This document shows positions 28,497 through 38,065 of a stretch of DNA of 64,000 nt, piece by piece (position 1 is the first letter of the stretch; each line of letters begins with the position of its first letter). A program made the translations under genes and the position numbers. The notes beneath the pieces are model-generated. The model was given only the letters and a program-made list of their open reading frames with translations, made no database searches and was not told where the DNA came from. This DNA comes from an uncultured Methanolobus sp. (GTDB lineage Archaea; Halobacteriota; Methanosarcinia; Methanosarcinales; Methanosarcinaceae), in assembly GCF_963665675.1 (NCBI RefSeq), contig NZ_OY762426.1:1674001-1738000 (forward strand), in the 5' to 3' direction.

Positions 28497-30128
28497 ATGT
28501 TCAGGAAATTCCGCAGGTACATTACTATTTTCAGGGTATTCTCAAAGTACAACCTTTTTAGCCTTATTTACAGTGAGGTTAACAAATACTATGTTTCCAA
28601 CAGGAGAAATCCATGTGTACTGGATTCCAGGAACAGGGAAAATGCTGTAAAACTCAGAAAAGCTCTTGAGGAGCTGGGGCCAACATTCATAAAACTTGGT
28701 CAGATACTTAGTAAGAGGCCCGACATTGTTCCTGCTATATATATAGAGGAGCTGGGAAACCTTCAGGATAATGTGAATCCTCTTGACTTTGATACTATGA
28801 AGGTGGCTTTTGAGGGTTTTAGTTGCAGCATTGGGACCGAGGAGATCAACGAGACTCTTGAGCATTCTAATTTTGATATTCATGAGATATTTGATGATTT
28901 CAATACTGAGCCAATAGCTTGCGCTTCAATTGCCCAGGTTTATGAGGCAAAACTGGATGGTAAGAAGGTTGCAGTAAAAATAACAAGACCTAATCTTATA
29001 GATACAATAAACCTTGATCTTGCAATACTCAATGACATCAAACCTCTTATTGTGAAGGTCATTGGTCTTGGGAAGAATTTCGATATAGATGGTTTCCTTT
29101 ATGAATTCAGTGAGCTTCTCAGCCGCGAGCTCGACCTGAGTAATGAGGCAAGAAATATCAGGCGCTTTGAAGAGAACTTTGCAGATGTAAAAGAGGTTCA
29201 TGTTCCGCACATCTATGATGATTTTTCTAATGAGAATGTCCTTGTCATGGATTATATGGAAGGCGTTACCATCAGAAAACTTTCAGACGTGTCTGCTGAA
29301 AAGAAAAAATGGTATGCTGATATTATCAGTAAAAGTTACCTGAAACAGGTTTATATTGATGGTTTCTATCATGCTGATCCTCATAGCTCAAACATAATTC
29401 TGCAGGAAGATGGTATCGCTTACATCGATTTTGGTGCTGTGGGTACTATTGATGATGAACTTCGACGTAATATGCTCAATCTTTTCTATGGCATTTACAA
29501 GAAGAGGCTGGATGTTGTATTTGAGTCATTTATGAAGATCACGGGAGTAAACAAGGAAGATATCAATGTACGCCGGTTCAAGCTGGATCTTGATGACATA
29601 ATATCGAAGCAGAATTACTCATCCGGTGAACGCCAGAGTGATAATTATGCAACCCTTGGTCTGAAGTACGATCTGTCTCTTCCAACTGAGTTCTCAACAC
29701 TTGAAAGGGCTCTTATCCTCGTCGAAGCCAATTGTCTTGAACTTGATCCCAGATTCAACCTGCTGGAGAATGCCAAACCTGTTATCATGAAGGTTTTGAT
29801 GAAGCGTTATTCACCGTTTGAAGCTTTTGAATACCTGCAGCTTGAAGGTGACAGGTATCTGGAAATTATCAAGGAACTCCCACAGGGTGTCAATGATGTT
29901 ATTGAAACCATCAGGGGTTACAGGATTGAAAGGTTTGAAAAGAAAACTGATGAGATCAGAAAATACAGGACAATTGATTCCATTGCAAAGTATGTATTCC
30001 TGCTTGGAATTCTTCTTGCATCTTCGTACTTTGCAACCAGTGGTGATGGATACCTGCCTGTAATGGGTATTGTTGGTTTCATGAGTGCAATATTCCTCTT
30101 TGCAGTTATGTTTGTGCAGAATTCATGA
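28497..30128 (+). CDS. ABC1/UbiB-family atypical protein kinase-like ATPase
   Basis: A 543-residue member of the ABC1/AarF/UbiB family. It shows the family-specific N-terminal LGPTFIKLGQILSKRPDI with the KxGQ motif, the Ala-rich nucleotide loop PIACASIAQVYEA, KVAVKITRP with the conserved Lys, HADPHSSNIIL (catalytic loop) and YIDFGAVGTI (metal-binding DFG-like motif). Two transmembrane helices lie at the C-terminus (about 495-515 and 520-540). Family members in other organisms support isoprenoid lipid or quinone metabolism; the archaeal role is unclear. Confidence 0.9.
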   Translation: MFRKFRRYITIFRVFSKYNLFSLIYSEVNKYYVSNRRNPCVLDSRNRENAVKLRKALEELGPTFIKLGQILSKRPDIVPAIYIEELGNLQDNVNPLDFDTMKVAFEGFSCSIGTEEINETLEHSNFDIHEIFDDFNTEPIACASIAQVYEAKLDGKKVAVKITRPNLIDTINLDLAILNDIKPLIVKVIGLGKNFDIDGFLYEFSELLSRELDLSNEARNIRRFEENFADVKEVHVPHIYDDFSNENVLVMDYMEGVTIRKLSDVSAEKKKWYADIISKSYLKQVYIDGFYHADPHSSNIILQEDGIAYIDFGAVGTIDDELRRNMLNLFYGIYKKRLDVVFESFMKITGVNKEDINVRRFKLDLDDIISKQNYSSGERQSDNYATLGLKYDLSLPTEFSTLERALILVEANCLELDPRFNLLENAKPVIMKVLMKRYSPFEAFEYLQLEGDRYLEIIKELPQGVNDVIETIRGYRIERFEKKTDEIRKYRTIDSIAKYVFLLGILLASSYFATSGDGYLPVMGIVGFMSAIFLFAVMFVQNS

Positions 30129-30214
30129 TTATTTGCTTGGTTTGTTTTAGTTCCAGATGATTGCATATTTTATTAATAGTTAGCTTCATATTAATTATTG
30201 GGAGTTAAGAGATA

Positions 30215-30246
30215 GTTTGTTTGTTTGTTTGTTTGTTTGTTTGTTT
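30215..30246 (+). repeat. Tetranucleotide microsatellite (GTTT)8
   Basis: Eight perfect GTTT units directly upstream of the methyltransferase gene, 31 bases before its start codon, in the space where a leader or promoter is expected. Such tracts change length by slippage. Confidence 0.95.
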
Positions 30247-30277
30247 CTCTTAATTAAAGACTAAAAGGGGTGTGGCG

Positions 30278-30910
30278 ATGAATCATGTAAAGGGAAATAA
30301 TTTTGGGTGGGTCTTTGGCGGAAAGCACTATGATTTCTTTGCAACCATCCTCGGTTTTGGTAGTACTTATTATACACAGGTAGCTAAAGCCCTGCCGCTT
30401 GAAAATGGAATGTCTGTCCTTGACCTGGGATGCGGGACTGAATCTGTAGGTATCGCAGTTTCCCGTCAGCTAGGGGGGGATGTTAACATTCATGGACTTG
30501 ACCTGTCTGGCACACAGCTGGATTATGCATCTCTGAAAGGCTCAAAATCAGGTACTTCTCCGAATCTGTATCGGGGCTCAATGGACCTACTACCATTTGC
30601 AGACGAATCTTTTGATCTTGTAGTTACCTCTGTGGCGTTCTGTGAAACAACATCAGAAGTAAGAATGGGTGCTATCAGGGAAGTTTCCCGTGTGCTAAAG
30701 AATAATTCCTGTTTTGCGATTGTTGATTGTGCAAAACCAATTCTTGGTCTGGATACGGTAATGATGCTTCCTTTCTTTATGTTCAAGGAAACTGCTGAAA
30801 GCTGGAATAATCATTATCCTGATATCTGCAGGGATAATAATCTGATTCTTGAAAATGAGGTATATATTAAATCCTATGTAAAATGCCAGCTTTTCAGGAA
30901 AGCTGATTAA
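30278..30910 (+). CDS. Class I SAM-dependent methyltransferase
   Basis: A 210-residue methyltransferase with motif I DLGCGTESVG (about residues 49-58), the acidic GLDLSG loop and motif IV-like LPFADESFDLVVTSVAF. Its fold resembles UbiE/Methyltransf_11 enzymes. Substrate unknown. The ATG at 30278 follows the SD AGGGGTG; an in-frame GTG at 30272 overlaps that SD and is less likely. The preceding (GTTT)8 tract may affect its expression. Confidence 0.85.
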   Translation: MNHVKGNNFGWVFGGKHYDFFATILGFGSTYYTQVAKALPLENGMSVLDLGCGTESVGIAVSRQLGGDVNIHGLDLSGTQLDYASLKGSKSGTSPNLYRGSMDLLPFADESFDLVVTSVAFCETTSEVRMGAIREVSRVLKNNSCFAIVDCAKPILGLDTVMMLPFFMFKETAESWNNHYPDICRDNNLILENEVYIKSYVKCQLFRKAD

Positions 30911-30956
30911 AAAAAGAATTTTTGCCCGCACAAAGGCGGACAAGAAAACAGGTTGT

Positions 30957-31274
30957 TTATCCGAAGAGTGCTCCGAGACCAGCCATGCCGCTTTCTTCTG
31001 CTGCACCGTCGTCTTCCTCTTCTTCTTCAGCTGCTGCTTCTTCTGCTGCTGGTGCGTCAGATGCTACTGGTGCTGCGCCTGCTGCTGGTGCTGCTGCTAC
31101 TGCTGCGGTTGCCATTGCTTCATCGATGTCTACGCCATCAAGAGCTGCTACAAGTGCCTTTGCACGTGCATCGTCAACGTCTGCGCCTGCTGCCTGAAGT
31201 ACGGCAGTTACTGCTTCTTCTGTAATGTCTTTACCTGCTTTGTAGAGTAAAAGTGCTGCATATATGTATTCCAT
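30957..31274 (-). CDS. rpl12: Large ribosomal subunit stalk protein P1 (L12)
   Basis: A 105-residue archaeal P1 protein: N-terminal helical dimerisation region ([20 protein letters not shown]), Ala-rich hinge, a long acidic run and the conserved C-terminal [10 protein letters not shown] that contacts elongation factors. The same tail is present on P0 upstream. It is the last gene of the ribosomal operon. Confidence 0.98.
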   Translation of the reverse strand: MEYIYAALLLYKAGKDITEEAVTAVLQAAGADVDDARAKALVAALDGVDIDEAMATAAVAAAPAAGAAPVASDAPAAEEAAAEEEEEDDGAAEESGMAGLGALFG

Positions 31275-31328
31275 GTGAAATCACCTTTTATTTATATCAA
31301 TGTAAATTTTGTAGTTTGTAAATTCTGA

Positions 31329-32357
31329 TTATCCAAAGAGTGCTCCAAGTCCGGCCATGCCGTCTTCTTCTGAGGACTCCTCTTCCTGTTCTTCTTCCTT
31401 CTCTTCTTTTGCTTCTTCAACAGTTTCTGCCGGAGCCGCTGAGGCTGCGCTTGCTGCTGCACCCAGTGTTTCCTTCAGTTCATCGTCAACTGCTTCTTCA
31501 TTGTTAGCAGATGCAATGGATGCAACTGAGAGCATTTCTGACTGTGCTTTTCCAAGAAGCAGATCGACAATGCCCGGTTCCAGTACCACTGCGTTGACAC
31601 CGAGGTTGCGTGACTCTGTTGTTGCCTTTGCAATGAGTGTCTTGATATTGTCTGCAGTTGGGTATGCTGCGAACACGGATGTGTTGAATGCCTGCTGTGC
31701 TGCCAGCACAATGTCTGAGAAGTATTTGTCTTCGTCGATTGCCAGTACATCTGGTGTGAAGACCATTCCGCTTTCAAAAGCTGCTCTCAGGTCAAGACCT
31801 ACTTCCATTGGGTAGATCTCAAGCCTTGTAAGCATTGCAGCAAGTTTCTGTGAAACTGCTTCGCCTTCTTTTGCTACGGCCTTTGTCTCTCTGATTACCA
31901 CTTTCCCTTTGTCGATAGCTGCAGGTATTCCTGCTGCCTGCAGATCGCCGAGTATCGGGCCTGGTGGGAATGATGTCTCGCATTTCTCGACAATGATGTC
32001 ATTAGGTGCAATAGCACCTGCTTTGATAGGAGATGGGCTCTTGCTTTTCTCCAGTGTTTTAAACAGTTTGAATGGATTCTGTTCTGTGAATATAAGGGCG
32101 GTTTGTACGTCTACGTACTCTTCCATTTCCTTTACTTCACTGGATTGTTCAAGTGCTCTTCTGATAAGAGTGTTCCTTGAGACTTTCAAAACAGCCTTGC
32201 CTTTAAGGTCTCTTCTCATCTTCTGAAGTTGCTTTGCTGGAATTCCTCCAATACCAACTACACCGAATATTGGATATTCCTTGATGAGTTCCTTTATTGC
32301 TTCAACTTCGTCCTTTTTCCACTGGGGAATATGGCTTGTGTGGTGTTCTTCTGCCAT
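31329..32357 (-). CDS. rplP0: Large ribosomal subunit stalk protein P0 (L10)
   Basis: A 342-residue archaeal L10/P0, the base of the ribosomal stalk. The N-terminal RNA-binding domain (KKDEVEAIKELIKEYP, RRDLKGKAVLKVSRNTLIRR) and P1-binding spine helices are present, with an acidic tail ending [10 protein letters not shown] as in P1. The SD GGTGAT lies within the end of rpl1, so translation is coupled. Confidence 0.97.
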   Translation of the reverse strand: MAEEHHTSHIPQWKKDEVEAIKELIKEYPIFGVVGIGGIPAKQLQKMRRDLKGKAVLKVSRNTLIRRALEQSSEVKEMEEYVDVQTALIFTEQNPFKLFKTLEKSKSPSPIKAGAIAPNDIIVEKCETSFPPGPILGDLQAAGIPAAIDKGKVVIRETKAVAKEGEAVSQKLAAMLTRLEIYPMEVGLDLRAAFESGMVFTPDVLAIDEDKYFSDIVLAAQQAFNTSVFAAYPTADNIKTLIAKATTESRNLGVNAVVLEPGIVDLLLGKAQSEMLSVASIASANNEEAVDDELKETLGAAASAASAAPAETVEEAKEEKEEEQEEESSEEDGMAGLGALFG

Positions 32358-32358
32358 A

Positions 32359-33000
32359 TTATATCACCTTCACTGATTTTCCCATGGTGGATGTAACATA
32401 AATTGATCTTATGTTATGTTTGCCCTTTTCAAGGGCACCTTCCACTCTGCTAAGGACTGTTTCTACATTCTCTGCAAGTTTCTGGACTTCCATATTTCTA
32501 CGGCCAACAGATACGTGGAAAGTAAGCTTATCTTTTGATCTTACTCTTATCGAGCTTCTTGCGCTGTTAATAAGATCTGCTACATTCTTTCCTGGTGGCA
32601 ATGGAGTTGGCATCTTACCTCTTGGACCAAGGATAGCACCAAGTGCCTTACCAATCTGTGCCATGTACTGAACTTCTGCAATGAAGAAGTCAAACTCATT
32701 GGCAACTGATCTTGCGCGTGATTTGTCATCTGCCATCTCTGCAAGATCTTCTTCAGAGAAGACCATCTCTGCGCCAGCATCTTTTGCCTGAAGGCCAACC
32801 TCACCTTTCGCAAATACTGCGATCTTGAGGTCTTTACCCAGTCCGTGCGGAAGTAATATTTCTTCATCAACACGGTTTTTAGGCTGACTCATGTCCAGAT
32901 TCTTTAAGTTAATAGCGAGTTCAATACCCTCTGAGAATTTCCTCTCTGGGGAATCTGCTAATAACTTCTCAATAGTTTCTACTATATTTTCGTCTGCCAT
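32359..33000 (-). CDS. rpl1: Ribosomal protein L1
   Basis: A 213-residue archaeal L1 that forms the mobile L1 stalk and releases tRNA from the E site. The FVAEVQYMAQIGKALG-type segment and LGPRGKMPTPLPPG are diagnostic. In methanogens L1 also represses its own operon by binding mRNA; a matching hairpin leader precedes this gene. Co-transcribed with rplP0 and rpl12. Confidence 0.97.
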   Translation of the reverse strand: MADENIVETIEKLLADSPERKFSEGIELAINLKNLDMSQPKNRVDEEILLPHGLGKDLKIAVFAKGEVGLQAKDAGAEMVFSEEDLAEMADDKSRARSVANEFDFFIAEVQYMAQIGKALGAILGPRGKMPTPLPPGKNVADLINSARSSIRVRSKDKLTFHVSVGRRNMEVQKLAENVETVLSRVEGALEKGKHNIRSIYVTSTMGKSVKVI

Positions 33001-33004
33001 TCTT

Positions 33005-33060
33005 TACCTCCCGTAGTGCGAACTCATGGTTCAGGCAGGACCTTTAACGGTCTACTACGG
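33005..33060 (-). promoter_or_regulatory. Probable L1 autoregulatory mRNA leader
   Basis: In the leader of rpl1 a 7-bp outer stem CCGTAGT/ACTACGG (33054-33060 with 33011-33017) encloses a second helix GACC/GGTC. The 3' strand of the outer stem abuts the SD GGGAGGT of rpl1. Archaeal L1 is known to bind a leader structure mimicking its 23S rRNA site in this operon; the structure here fits. A TATA-like TTAATATAAATA lies upstream at about 33123-33137, giving a leader of about 100 bases. Confidence 0.65.
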
Positions 33061-33158
33061 CTGTGTCTAGAGTTTCAGATCAGATGATCATCACTCTGTC
33101 TATGTTGGGCACACCAATATTCAGTATTTATATTAAAGTTATTGGTCAAAGCACGGGG

Positions 33159-33644
33159 TTACCATGCTTCCTGTGCCAGTACATCGTCAAACTGTCCCTC
33201 ATCGATAGCTTTCTGGCATTCTCTTGGAGGCATGCTTTCAGCAGTAACGCCCATTGGGACACAGGAACCAAGTACTTCTTTCACTGCAGCCTTCAGGTCG
33301 TATGAAAGGATATCTTCTTTCTTCATACGTGCAATCTTTGCTGCCTGTGCAATAGTAATGTTTCCTACGACTATAGTATTAGGTTCACCGGACCCTTTCT
33401 GGATTCCAGCTTCCTGTAATATAAGTGCAGATGTTGGTGGGGTTCCGACTTCTATTTCGAAACTCTTGTCATCTGCTACTATTACTTTAACGGGGACTTG
33501 CATCCCATTGTAATCTTTTGTCTTCTCGTTGATCTTGTCGATCACGTCTTTTATGTTAATTCCAAGAGGACCAAGGGCAGGACCGAGTGGCGGACCTGGA
33601 TTTGCTTTTCCTCCCGGGACCAATGCTTCAACAACACTTGCCAT
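33159..33644 (-). CDS. rpl11: Ribosomal protein L11
   Basis: A 161-residue archaeal L11 that binds the GTPase-associated region of 23S rRNA. The N-terminal PGGKANPGPPLGPALGPLGI motif and the C-terminal IARMKKEDILSYDLKAAVKEVLGSC region are present. It is the last gene of the ftsZ-secE-spt5-rpl11 run, upstream of the separately promoted rpl1 operon. Confidence 0.98.
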   Translation of the reverse strand: MASVVEALVPGGKANPGPPLGPALGPLGINIKDVIDKINEKTKDYNGMQVPVKVIVADDKSFEIEVGTPPTSALILQEAGIQKGSGEPNTIVVGNITIAQAAKIARMKKEDILSYDLKAAVKEVLGSCVPMGVTAESMPPRECQKAIDEGQFDDVLAQEAW

Positions 33645-33696
33645 TTGAATATCACCATTGAATTAAATTATTGAGTTAAATATAAATGTAATATTT

Positions 33697-34164
33697 TCAG
33701 GAATTTCCTTCTTCCTCTTTCCTGAGGATTCTTACAGTATCACCACGAATAGTTATAGGTATCGGTACAACTGCGTCAAACAGTTCCACCGTAATTTCTT
33801 CGTGGCCTTCATCGACTCTCTTGACACGGGCCTTTTCACCTTTGAAAGGACCGGATGTGATCTCGATGATAGCACCTTCTGAGATTCCGGTGACGGTTGG
33901 TTTTGGTGTAAGGAAATGTGATATCTCCTCAATAGAAGACTGACCTTTAACCAGTGCACGGGCATGAGGAACTGTTTGTATTGCCTGCTCCACATCTCCT
34001 GGGGACACAGCTTCAATAAGCACATATCCTTTCAGCTCGTCGGGTGCAAGAATCGCTCTGATGTCCAGATGCTCTTTCCTTGCAGACTGTGTTATCATGT
34101 TTGCTACTGATCGTTCTTGATTCGCAGTTGTTTTTACTACGAATATCACTGACTCTGCGGTCAT
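33697..34164 (-). CDS. spt5: Transcription elongation factor Spt5 (NusG)
   Basis: A 155-residue protein with N-terminal NGN domain (VIFVVKTTANQERSVANMI, YVLIEA) and C-terminal KOW domain (ITSGPFKGEKARV). It clamps RNA polymerase with Spt4 and promotes processivity. I take ATG at 34164, five bases after the secE stop; ATG at 34176 in the same frame overlaps secE and is possible. Confidence 0.96.
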   Translation of the reverse strand: MTAESVIFVVKTTANQERSVANMITQSARKEHLDIRAILAPDELKGYVLIEAVSPGDVEQAIQTVPHARALVKGQSSIEEISHFLTPKPTVTGISEGAIIEITSGPFKGEKARVKRVDEGHEEITVELFDAVVPIPITIRGDTVRILRKEEEGNS

Positions 34165-34166
34165 AA

Positions 34167-34379
34167 TTACACCCATTTGGGCATTTCCACCAATAGGACG
34201 TATATAAGGAAACCTATAAACCCGATCGCAAGGATTCCCAGACCAGCAACCTTGGCTATGGTCAGGAATTCCTCTCTTGAGGGTTTCTTTGTGAGTTTGA
34301 GTACCCTTAAATATGTCTTCAGGGATTGGTTTATGCTAGCGCTATTGATTTTACTTAGATTAAATGAATCTTCTGCCAA
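34167..34379 (-). CDS. secE: Protein translocase subunit SecE (Sec61 gamma)
   Basis: A 70-residue single-span subunit of the Sec translocon: amphipathic helix with YLRVLKLTKKPSREEF, then one transmembrane helix (about residues 46-66) near the C-terminus. Placement between ftsZ and spt5 is the usual archaeal arrangement. Confidence 0.95.
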   Translation of the reverse strand: MAEDSFNLSKINSASINQSLKTYLRVLKLTKKPSREEFLTIAKVAGLGILAIGFIGFLIYVLLVEMPKWV

Positions 34380-34565
34380 AGTACTTCACAACCGATTACA
34401 ATCGTTTATAATGCATGCTTATATTTTGAAGCCGTATAATCCCAGAGCTTAATGTCTGCTGTATATAGCGCCATCAAAACTACGTCTTTAATAAAATACC
34501 TTTCGATTGGATCGCGTGAATCGCCATCCCACCGAAAGTAAGTCATGTTAAAAAAGGGGGAGATT

Positions 34566-35678
34566 CTATTTAACAAAATCGATTCCGTATTTTCTGGTTA
34601 CATTCTTTGCGCCGCCATGGCCGTATATCTGTGGTGATTTCACACCGGTGACTACGATCATTGTGCGCACAGTCTGCTCAAGTTCATCATTGACCTGAGC
34701 ACCCCAGATAAGTCTTGCTTCAGGATCGATCCTGCTGTAGACTTCCTGTACAACGCTTTCTGCTTCCGCAATTGTCATGTCAGGTCCCCCTATGACATTG
34801 ACAAGTGCCGATGTTGCACCGGATATATCAACATCCAGAAGTGGACTCCGCAGTGCTTTCTGTACGGATTCAACTGCTTTTACCTCACCATCTGCCTCAC
34901 CAAGTCCGATCATTGCCACGCCACCGTTCTGCATGACAGTTCTGACATCGGCAAAGTCAAGGTTAACAAGACCTGGTTTTGTGATAAGCTCAGTGATACC
35001 TTTTACTGCTCTCATGAGGACTTCATCGGAAACTTTGAATGCTGCCTGTAGTGGTAACCTTGGAACAACTTCAAGGAGCTTGTCATTTGGGACTACAATA
35101 ACAGTGTCTGCAACATCTCTGAGTCTCTCAAGACCCGCTTCTGCGTTTGTTCTCCTGACCTGTCCTTCTACACTGAAAGGCAGTGTTACAACGGCAATGG
35201 TAAGAGCACCGGCGTCTCTTGCAGCTTCTGCTACAATTGGTGCTGATCCTGTTCCTGTTCCTCCGCCGAGTCCGCATGTAATGAATACCATGTCACTGCC
35301 ATTTACTATGGCTGCTATCTCATCGACGCTTTCAAGGGCGGCATCCTCGCCAATCTGTGGAAGACTGCCGGCTCCAAGTCCTCTGGTCTTTTTTTTGCCA
35401 ATAAGGATCTTCTGGTCTGCCCTTATATTCAGAAGGTGTTGAGCATCAGTGTTCACCGCAATGAACTCTGCACCTTTAATTCCCTCTTCGACCATTCTCT
35501 GGGTACTGTTGGAGCCTCCTCCGCCACAACCTATCACTTTGATATTGGTGTGTAGCTGGAGTAGCATCTCCTCTAATTCTGCATTTATGTCTTTGTGCTC
35601 GGGGCTTGCTGCAGGTGAACTGCGGATGTTTGCCTCCTGTTCAGACCTTGCAAGTGCCTCTTCTACTATGGATCTCAT
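34566..35678 (-). CDS. ftsZ: Cell division protein FtsZ
   Basis: A 370-residue tubulin-like GTPase that forms the division ring. The GTP-binding loop GCGGGGSN is near residue 51 and the tubulin signature [10 protein letters not shown] near residue 138, with the [11 protein letters not shown] and [11 protein letters not shown] segments also canonical. The N-terminal extension of about 45 residues is normal for euryarchaeal FtsZ1. SD GAGGGAG precedes the ATG. The 186-base gap to secE holds no gene I can support. Confidence 0.97.
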   Translation of the reverse strand: MRSIVEEALARSEQEANIRSSPAASPEHKDINAELEEMLLQLHTNIKVIGCGGGGSNSTQRMVEEGIKGAEFIAVNTDAQHLLNIRADQKILIGKKKTRGLGAGSLPQIGEDAALESVDEIAAIVNGSDMVFITCGLGGGTGTGSAPIVAEAARDAGALTIAVVTLPFSVEGQVRRTNAEAGLERLRDVADTVIVVPNDKLLEVVPRLPLQAAFKVSDEVLMRAVKGITELITKPGLVNLDFADVRTVMQNGGVAMIGLGEADGEVKAVESVQKALRSPLLDVDISGATSALVNVIGGPDMTIAEAESVVQEVYSRIDPEARLIWGAQVNDELEQTVRTMIVVTGVKSPQIYGHGGAKNVTRKYGIDFVK

Positions 35679-35735
35679 TCTTTTTCTCCCTCAAATGAAA
35701 ATCGTATATTGGATTACAGGTATGATTATTTATAT

Positions 35736-37157
35736 TTAATCGGATAACTGGATACGCTTTATCTTTTTTTTGTGTACCATCTCGGGCGTGATGGTCTTTC
35801 CCTCTAATACTACTGGGTTGCCTTTTGCAAGTTCCCCAAGCATTGGCCCGGGAGGGATTCCTAATTCTTTTGCTGCTTTTGGATCAAATTTTTCACTGAT
35901 GATGCAAAGTATATTATCATCAGGAATATATTTAATTTCATAATGCTCTTTTAGTATTTTAATGCATTCATTTGTAACGTTCTGCATAGCACTTTTAGTA
36001 TCATTCCCTATTCCTAATATGGTATTTGAAAGAGTTCCGTTATTTCTTTCCATGTAGATGGGCGCACAGCGTGCAAGCACTTTTTCGGTAAGCCTTCTGC
36101 TAGCTTTAACAGTTTCCTGAAATAATTCTTCATTGATGCTATACTGGACGATTCCTTCATCAATTTCACTCACATTTAGTTTGGGTTTCTCGATTTGTGA
36201 CATGAATGCCTCTGTAACTCTGAATTTTCCATCAGGGCACAGTCCATTGCACCTGTTCTTAATATTCATGAACAAATACCATGGAATTTTTTCAATCTCT
36301 CTGATGTCACTCTCCCTTAGTAATATTAGCTTCAGTTCATTGATGAGGACGGAAAGTCTCTCTCTTTCTTTTGCACTCATGGACTTCCTGTCAAAATATG
36401 CAAAATCAGCATCAGATTTCTCAAAAGCTTGCACTATCATGTCTTTGTCTACAAAAGATAATTGATAATCAGGGAAATTATGTCCAAACGTAACTTCTGC
36501 GTCCAGTATCAGTTCTGTTTGCCTGGATGCATAATGCCCCCCTCCAAACCCAACAGCCACCGGGATGTATTTGCTAAGATTTTCCCGGGATGTGAAATCC
36601 CTGATAGCTTCAAGTATGGCCTTCGATGCAATATCGCCTGCGTTCCTGTCATTCCACTGGTCTTCTGAACTTCCTATTTCTGCGTAGACCATTGGGGTTT
36701 TAAGATCAGTCGGTCCATGGTGGGTGGACTCCATATTCACTTCATAATGTTCATCTTCGGAGAGCTTTTTCATATTTCGAAGTATTAGTCGCAGCATATG
36801 CGGGGCAGCTACTGAGAGTTCCTTTGGTCTTCCTCCAAAATCTGCGGTATTCGGGTTTCCTGTAAAATGGGCAGTGAGCACAGATCTTCCATCACTGCTC
36901 TTGTGTTTTGAAGCTACGACTATAAGGTCAGTATCATATCCGCATATCTTCATTTTTTCGTCGATTCCATCCTCGTAAATATGATGTCCTTCGATCTCCA
37001 GTATTCTCATTTCCGGATTATCGTAAACTGAAATGAGTTCTTTCCAATTATCAGGTGTTTGCCCTATTTTTTCCCAGTACGCATTTTGAAGGAGGTGTTC
37101 TTTTATGTTCTGGCTTGCTGCGTCTGCAGCAGAACATAATATGTTTATCTTCTTCAT
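35736..37157 (-). CDS. dtdA: D-aminoacyl-tRNA deacylase (DtdA/GEK1 family)
   Basis: A 473-residue enzyme that hydrolyses D-aminoacyl-tRNA to keep D-amino acids out of proteins. Family motifs seen are ASKHKSSDGRSVLTAHFTGN, MESTHHGPTDL and VGFGGGHYASRQTEL. The first roughly 270 residues cover the usual archaeal DtdA; the rest forms an additional C-terminal domain (about 280-470) ending in a PPGPMLGELAKGNPV segment, a longer form known from Methanosarcinales. It ends close to ftsZ on the same strand. Confidence 0.9.
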   Translation of the reverse strand: MKKINILCSAADAASQNIKEHLLQNAYWEKIGQTPDNWKELISVYDNPEMRILEIEGHHIYEDGIDEKMKICGYDTDLIVVASKHKSSDGRSVLTAHFTGNPNTADFGGRPKELSVAAPHMLRLILRNMKKLSEDEHYEVNMESTHHGPTDLKTPMVYAEIGSSEDQWNDRNAGDIASKAILEAIRDFTSRENLSKYIPVAVGFGGGHYASRQTELILDAEVTFGHNFPDYQLSFVDKDMIVQAFEKSDADFAYFDRKSMSAKERERLSVLINELKLILLRESDIREIEKIPWYLFMNIKNRCNGLCPDGKFRVTEAFMSQIEKPKLNVSEIDEGIVQYSINEELFQETVKASRRLTEKVLARCAPIYMERNNGTLSNTILGIGNDTKSAMQNVTNECIKILKEHYEIKYIPDDNILCIISEKFDPKAAKELGIPPGPMLGELAKGNPVVLEGKTITPEMVHKKKIKRIQLSD

Positions 37158-37395
37158 GTTCTGTAATCCTGTCTATCCGGTCAGTTTCTGTGCATTATAT
37201 ACTTAATGTGTTTTAATACAGGTGTTATGTGTATTGTTTTTCTTTCAGTAGCTTTAATGCTTATGATGTATTCTTTTGGGACGAAGTATTAATCTTAGTA
37301 TTGGTCTCTTACAAATTATGTATATTATGTATTGGGACTAATAATGGCTGAAATCTAATCATATATCATAAAAACTGATCTGAAGGCGTGATACT

Positions 37396-38049
37396 TTGGC
37401 TGATATAACAATTAAAGGTGTATTGATAAGAAAGCTGGAATATGCAGGTTTCATGGTAAAGTCCGATGAAATGGTAATTTATATTGACCCAAATGGACTT
37501 GCCGATGAGCAAATTCCAGAAGAGGACATGGCCGACCTTATTCTGATTACACACGAAAATTTTGGCCATTGTGATCCGGATTCAATCAGGAAGATTCGTA
37601 AATCTATTTGTACTACTCTTATTCCTGAAAGGATGAGCTTGCAGTTCACAGGAGATGCCAGGAGGGTAATGGAAGGTGATTCCCTTACAGGCGATCTCAG
37701 TATAAGGGGGGTGGATATTGAAGTTCTTCCTGCCTATGATTCATGCGACCCACGTCGTATTTCCGGGGATGGTATAGGTTACTTCTTCACTTTAGGTAAC
37801 CTTCGTATCTATCATACGGGACATTCGTGTGATATTGCCGATGTGGCAGTTCTTTCTCCTGATATTGTAATGTTGCCTGTCGGTGATGACTTGATTATGG
37901 ATGTCCAAAAAGCAACAGATGCACTAACTAAACTTTCACCTGATTTTATAGTACCTATGTGCTATGAAGACGCAATGAGCATTGACACCTCAGAATTTGT
38001 AAACACAATAAAATCAAAATTCCCGTCCACTGAGGTCTTACTCTTTTAG
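37396..38049 (+). CDS. Metallo-beta-lactamase-fold protein with degenerate metal site
   Basis: A 217-residue MBL-fold protein related to UPF0173-type hydrolases. Where active relatives have THxHxDH, this protein reads THENFGHCD: the second His is Asn and the Asp is Gly. A later IYHTGHSCD motif is kept, but the C-terminal metal-ligand region reads VPMCYED where a His is usual. Metal binding is therefore probably reduced or changed. The TTG start has GAAGGCGTG upstream. It is followed 16 bases later by the RNase P subunit gene. Confidence 0.75.
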   Translation: MADITIKGVLIRKLEYAGFMVKSDEMVIYIDPNGLADEQIPEEDMADLILITHENFGHCDPDSIRKIRKSICTTLIPERMSLQFTGDARRVMEGDSLTGDLSIRGVDIEVLPAYDSCDPRRISGDGIGYFFTLGNLRIYHTGHSCDIADVAVLSPDIVMLPVGDDLIMDVQKATDALTKLSPDFIVPMCYEDAMSIDTSEFVNTIKSKFPSTEVLLF

Positions 38050-38065
38050 TTTCAGGTGCTTACTC

